DNA of 6,747 bases from an uncultured Bacillota bacterium (GTDB lineage Bacteria; Bacillota; Clostridia; UBA1381). The stretch is taken from contig CASFSH010000061.1 of the NCBI GenBank assembly GCA_949297205.1, forward strand, positions 1-6,747, read 5' to 3'. Below are positions 6,331 through 6,747 of this stretch, piece by piece. The position numbers were made by a program, and so were the translations under genes. The first letter of the stretch is position 1, and each line of letters opens with the position of its first letter. The notes under the pieces were generated by a model. That model made no database searches, was not told the origin of the DNA, and was given only the letters and a program-made list of their open reading frames with translations.

Positions 6331-6698
6331 TATGTATCACCCTTTCTGAATTGATCTATCATGTGCTGAAGTTCGTCAATTTCTTTTTCTGTTATTTTCT
6401 TATTTTTTGCAAATGCTGCAATAAATGCAGGAAAGGAATCTTCAAATTTCTTTTCTACAAGTTCATCAATTTCTGCTGCCTGTACCTGTTCTTTACTCAC
6501 CAGCGATGTTACAACGGTGTTTTCATTTTTTAACACACCTCGCTCTGATAAACGTTTTATCACCGTATATGTTGTTGTAGGCTTCCATCCCAATTTCTCT
6601 TTGCATAACTTTACAAGCTCACTGCTTTTAATGGGTTCATTCTCCCATAAAATCAAACAAAATCTGTATTCGCTTTCAAAAATTTTTGGTGTTTCCAT
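6330..6698 (-). CDS. BlaI/MecI/CopY family winged-helix repressor
   Basis: This gene encodes 122 residues, the usual BlaI/MecI size. The N-terminal winged helix (about 5-66) includes the opening FESEYRFCLILWEN and the recognition-helix region GWKPTTTYTVIKRLSERGVL (37-56), which matches the family's W...T..T.L.RL..KG pattern. The C-terminal dimerisation part (75-118) ends FIAAFAKNKKITEKEIDELQ, close to the BlaI/MecI segment around their cleavage site. The protein should bind DNA as a dimer and repress its own operon until the M56 partner triggers its removal. The start at 6698 follows AAAGGAG (6706-6712) by seven bases. The gene overlaps the M56 gene by one base. The palindrome at 6713-6728 is the likely operator. 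The family also includes copper-responsive CopY, but the C-terminal Cys motif of CopY is absent here and the M56 partner favours the BlaI type. Confidence 0.93.
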   Translation of the reverse strand: METPKIFESEYRFCLILWENEPIKSSELVKLCKEKLGWKPTTTYTVIKRLSERGVLKNENTVVTSLVSKEQVQAAEIDELVEKKFEDSFPAFIAAFAKNKKITEKEIDELQHMIDQFRKGDT

Positions 6699-6705
6699 AA
6701 TTTTT

Positions 6706-6712
6706 CTCCTTT
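6706..6712 (-). promoter_or_regulatory. Ribosome binding site of the BlaI-family repressor
   Basis: On the minus strand this reads AAAGGAG, seven bases before the ATG at 6698. It directly abuts the palindrome at 6713-6728, so a repressor bound there would lie at or just before the transcription start and the translation signal. Confidence 0.75.
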
Positions 6713-6728
6713 CTCTAATGTATTAGAG
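6713..6728. promoter_or_regulatory. Probable BlaI-type operator (16-bp perfect palindrome)
   Basis: CTCTAATGTATTAGAG consists of 7-bp perfect inverted arms around a 2-base centre, 14 bases upstream of the repressor start. Its length and symmetry match the roughly 16-bp dyad operators bound by BlaI/MecI dimers (TACTACATATGTAGTA type), although the base sequence differs. A second, smaller dyad, TTAGtCTAA, lies at 6736-6744, about two turns away, so there may be two operators. Possible -10 hexamers on the minus strand overlap the palindrome (TCTAAT at 6722-6727 or TACATT at 6717-6722). The -35 is either TTAGAC at 6739-6744 or lies outside the window, so the exact promoter is unresolved. Confidence 0.6.
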
Positions 6729-6747
6729 TACATTTTTAGTCTAACAT

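Overview
This is an AT-rich, low-G+C window with strong Shine-Dalgarno sequences (AGGAGG, GGGAGG, AAGGAG types) and Firmicutes-type proteins. It looks like chromosome of an anaerobic clostridial bacterium, probably Lachnospiraceae-like; that placement is inference from gene style, not from a marker gene. All eight supported genes lie on the minus strand, so the window is transcribed from right to left. No RNA gene, transposase, CRISPR array or intergenic stretch over 300 bases is present.

Right part (about 3745-6747): a two-gene BlaI/BlaR1-type unit. A 122-residue winged-helix repressor overlaps by one base (TAATG) an 861-residue membrane metallopeptidase (M56) with intact HExxH and a distal Glu. 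The M56 protein carries an external region of about 550 residues that does not look like the penicillin-binding sensor of true BlaR1. A perfect 16-bp palindrome just upstream of the repressor is the likely autoregulatory operator. No beta-lactamase or other obvious target gene lies in the window.

Middle (3082-3744): a RimJ/RimL-type GNAT acetyltransferase with its own good promoter (TTGTAT, 17-bp spacer, TGTTATAAT). An 11-bp perfect inverted repeat has one arm inside that spacer and the other arm 43 bp (about four helical turns) upstream. A second AT-rich palindrome sits between the arms. This looks like an unusual operator or a structured intergenic element.

Left part (1-2975): five tightly spaced co-directional genes, probably one transcript. 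In order of transcription they are a nitrilase-superfamily amidohydrolase with a complete Glu-Lys-Cys triad, a HemG-like flavodoxin-domain protein, a second GNAT acetyltransferase (best start is a TTG), a secreted membrane-anchored protein of unknown function, and the N-terminal part of a DNA polymerase beta-type nucleotidyltransferase cut by the window edge. The unknown protein ends in VIGGADAPTDIYV, a transmembrane helix and KKRK. That motif resembles a signature of Na+-translocating decarboxylase beta subunits, although the protein is clearly not one. It is the most intriguing protein feature here. The substrates of the enzymes cannot be deduced from sequence, and no shared pathway is evident.
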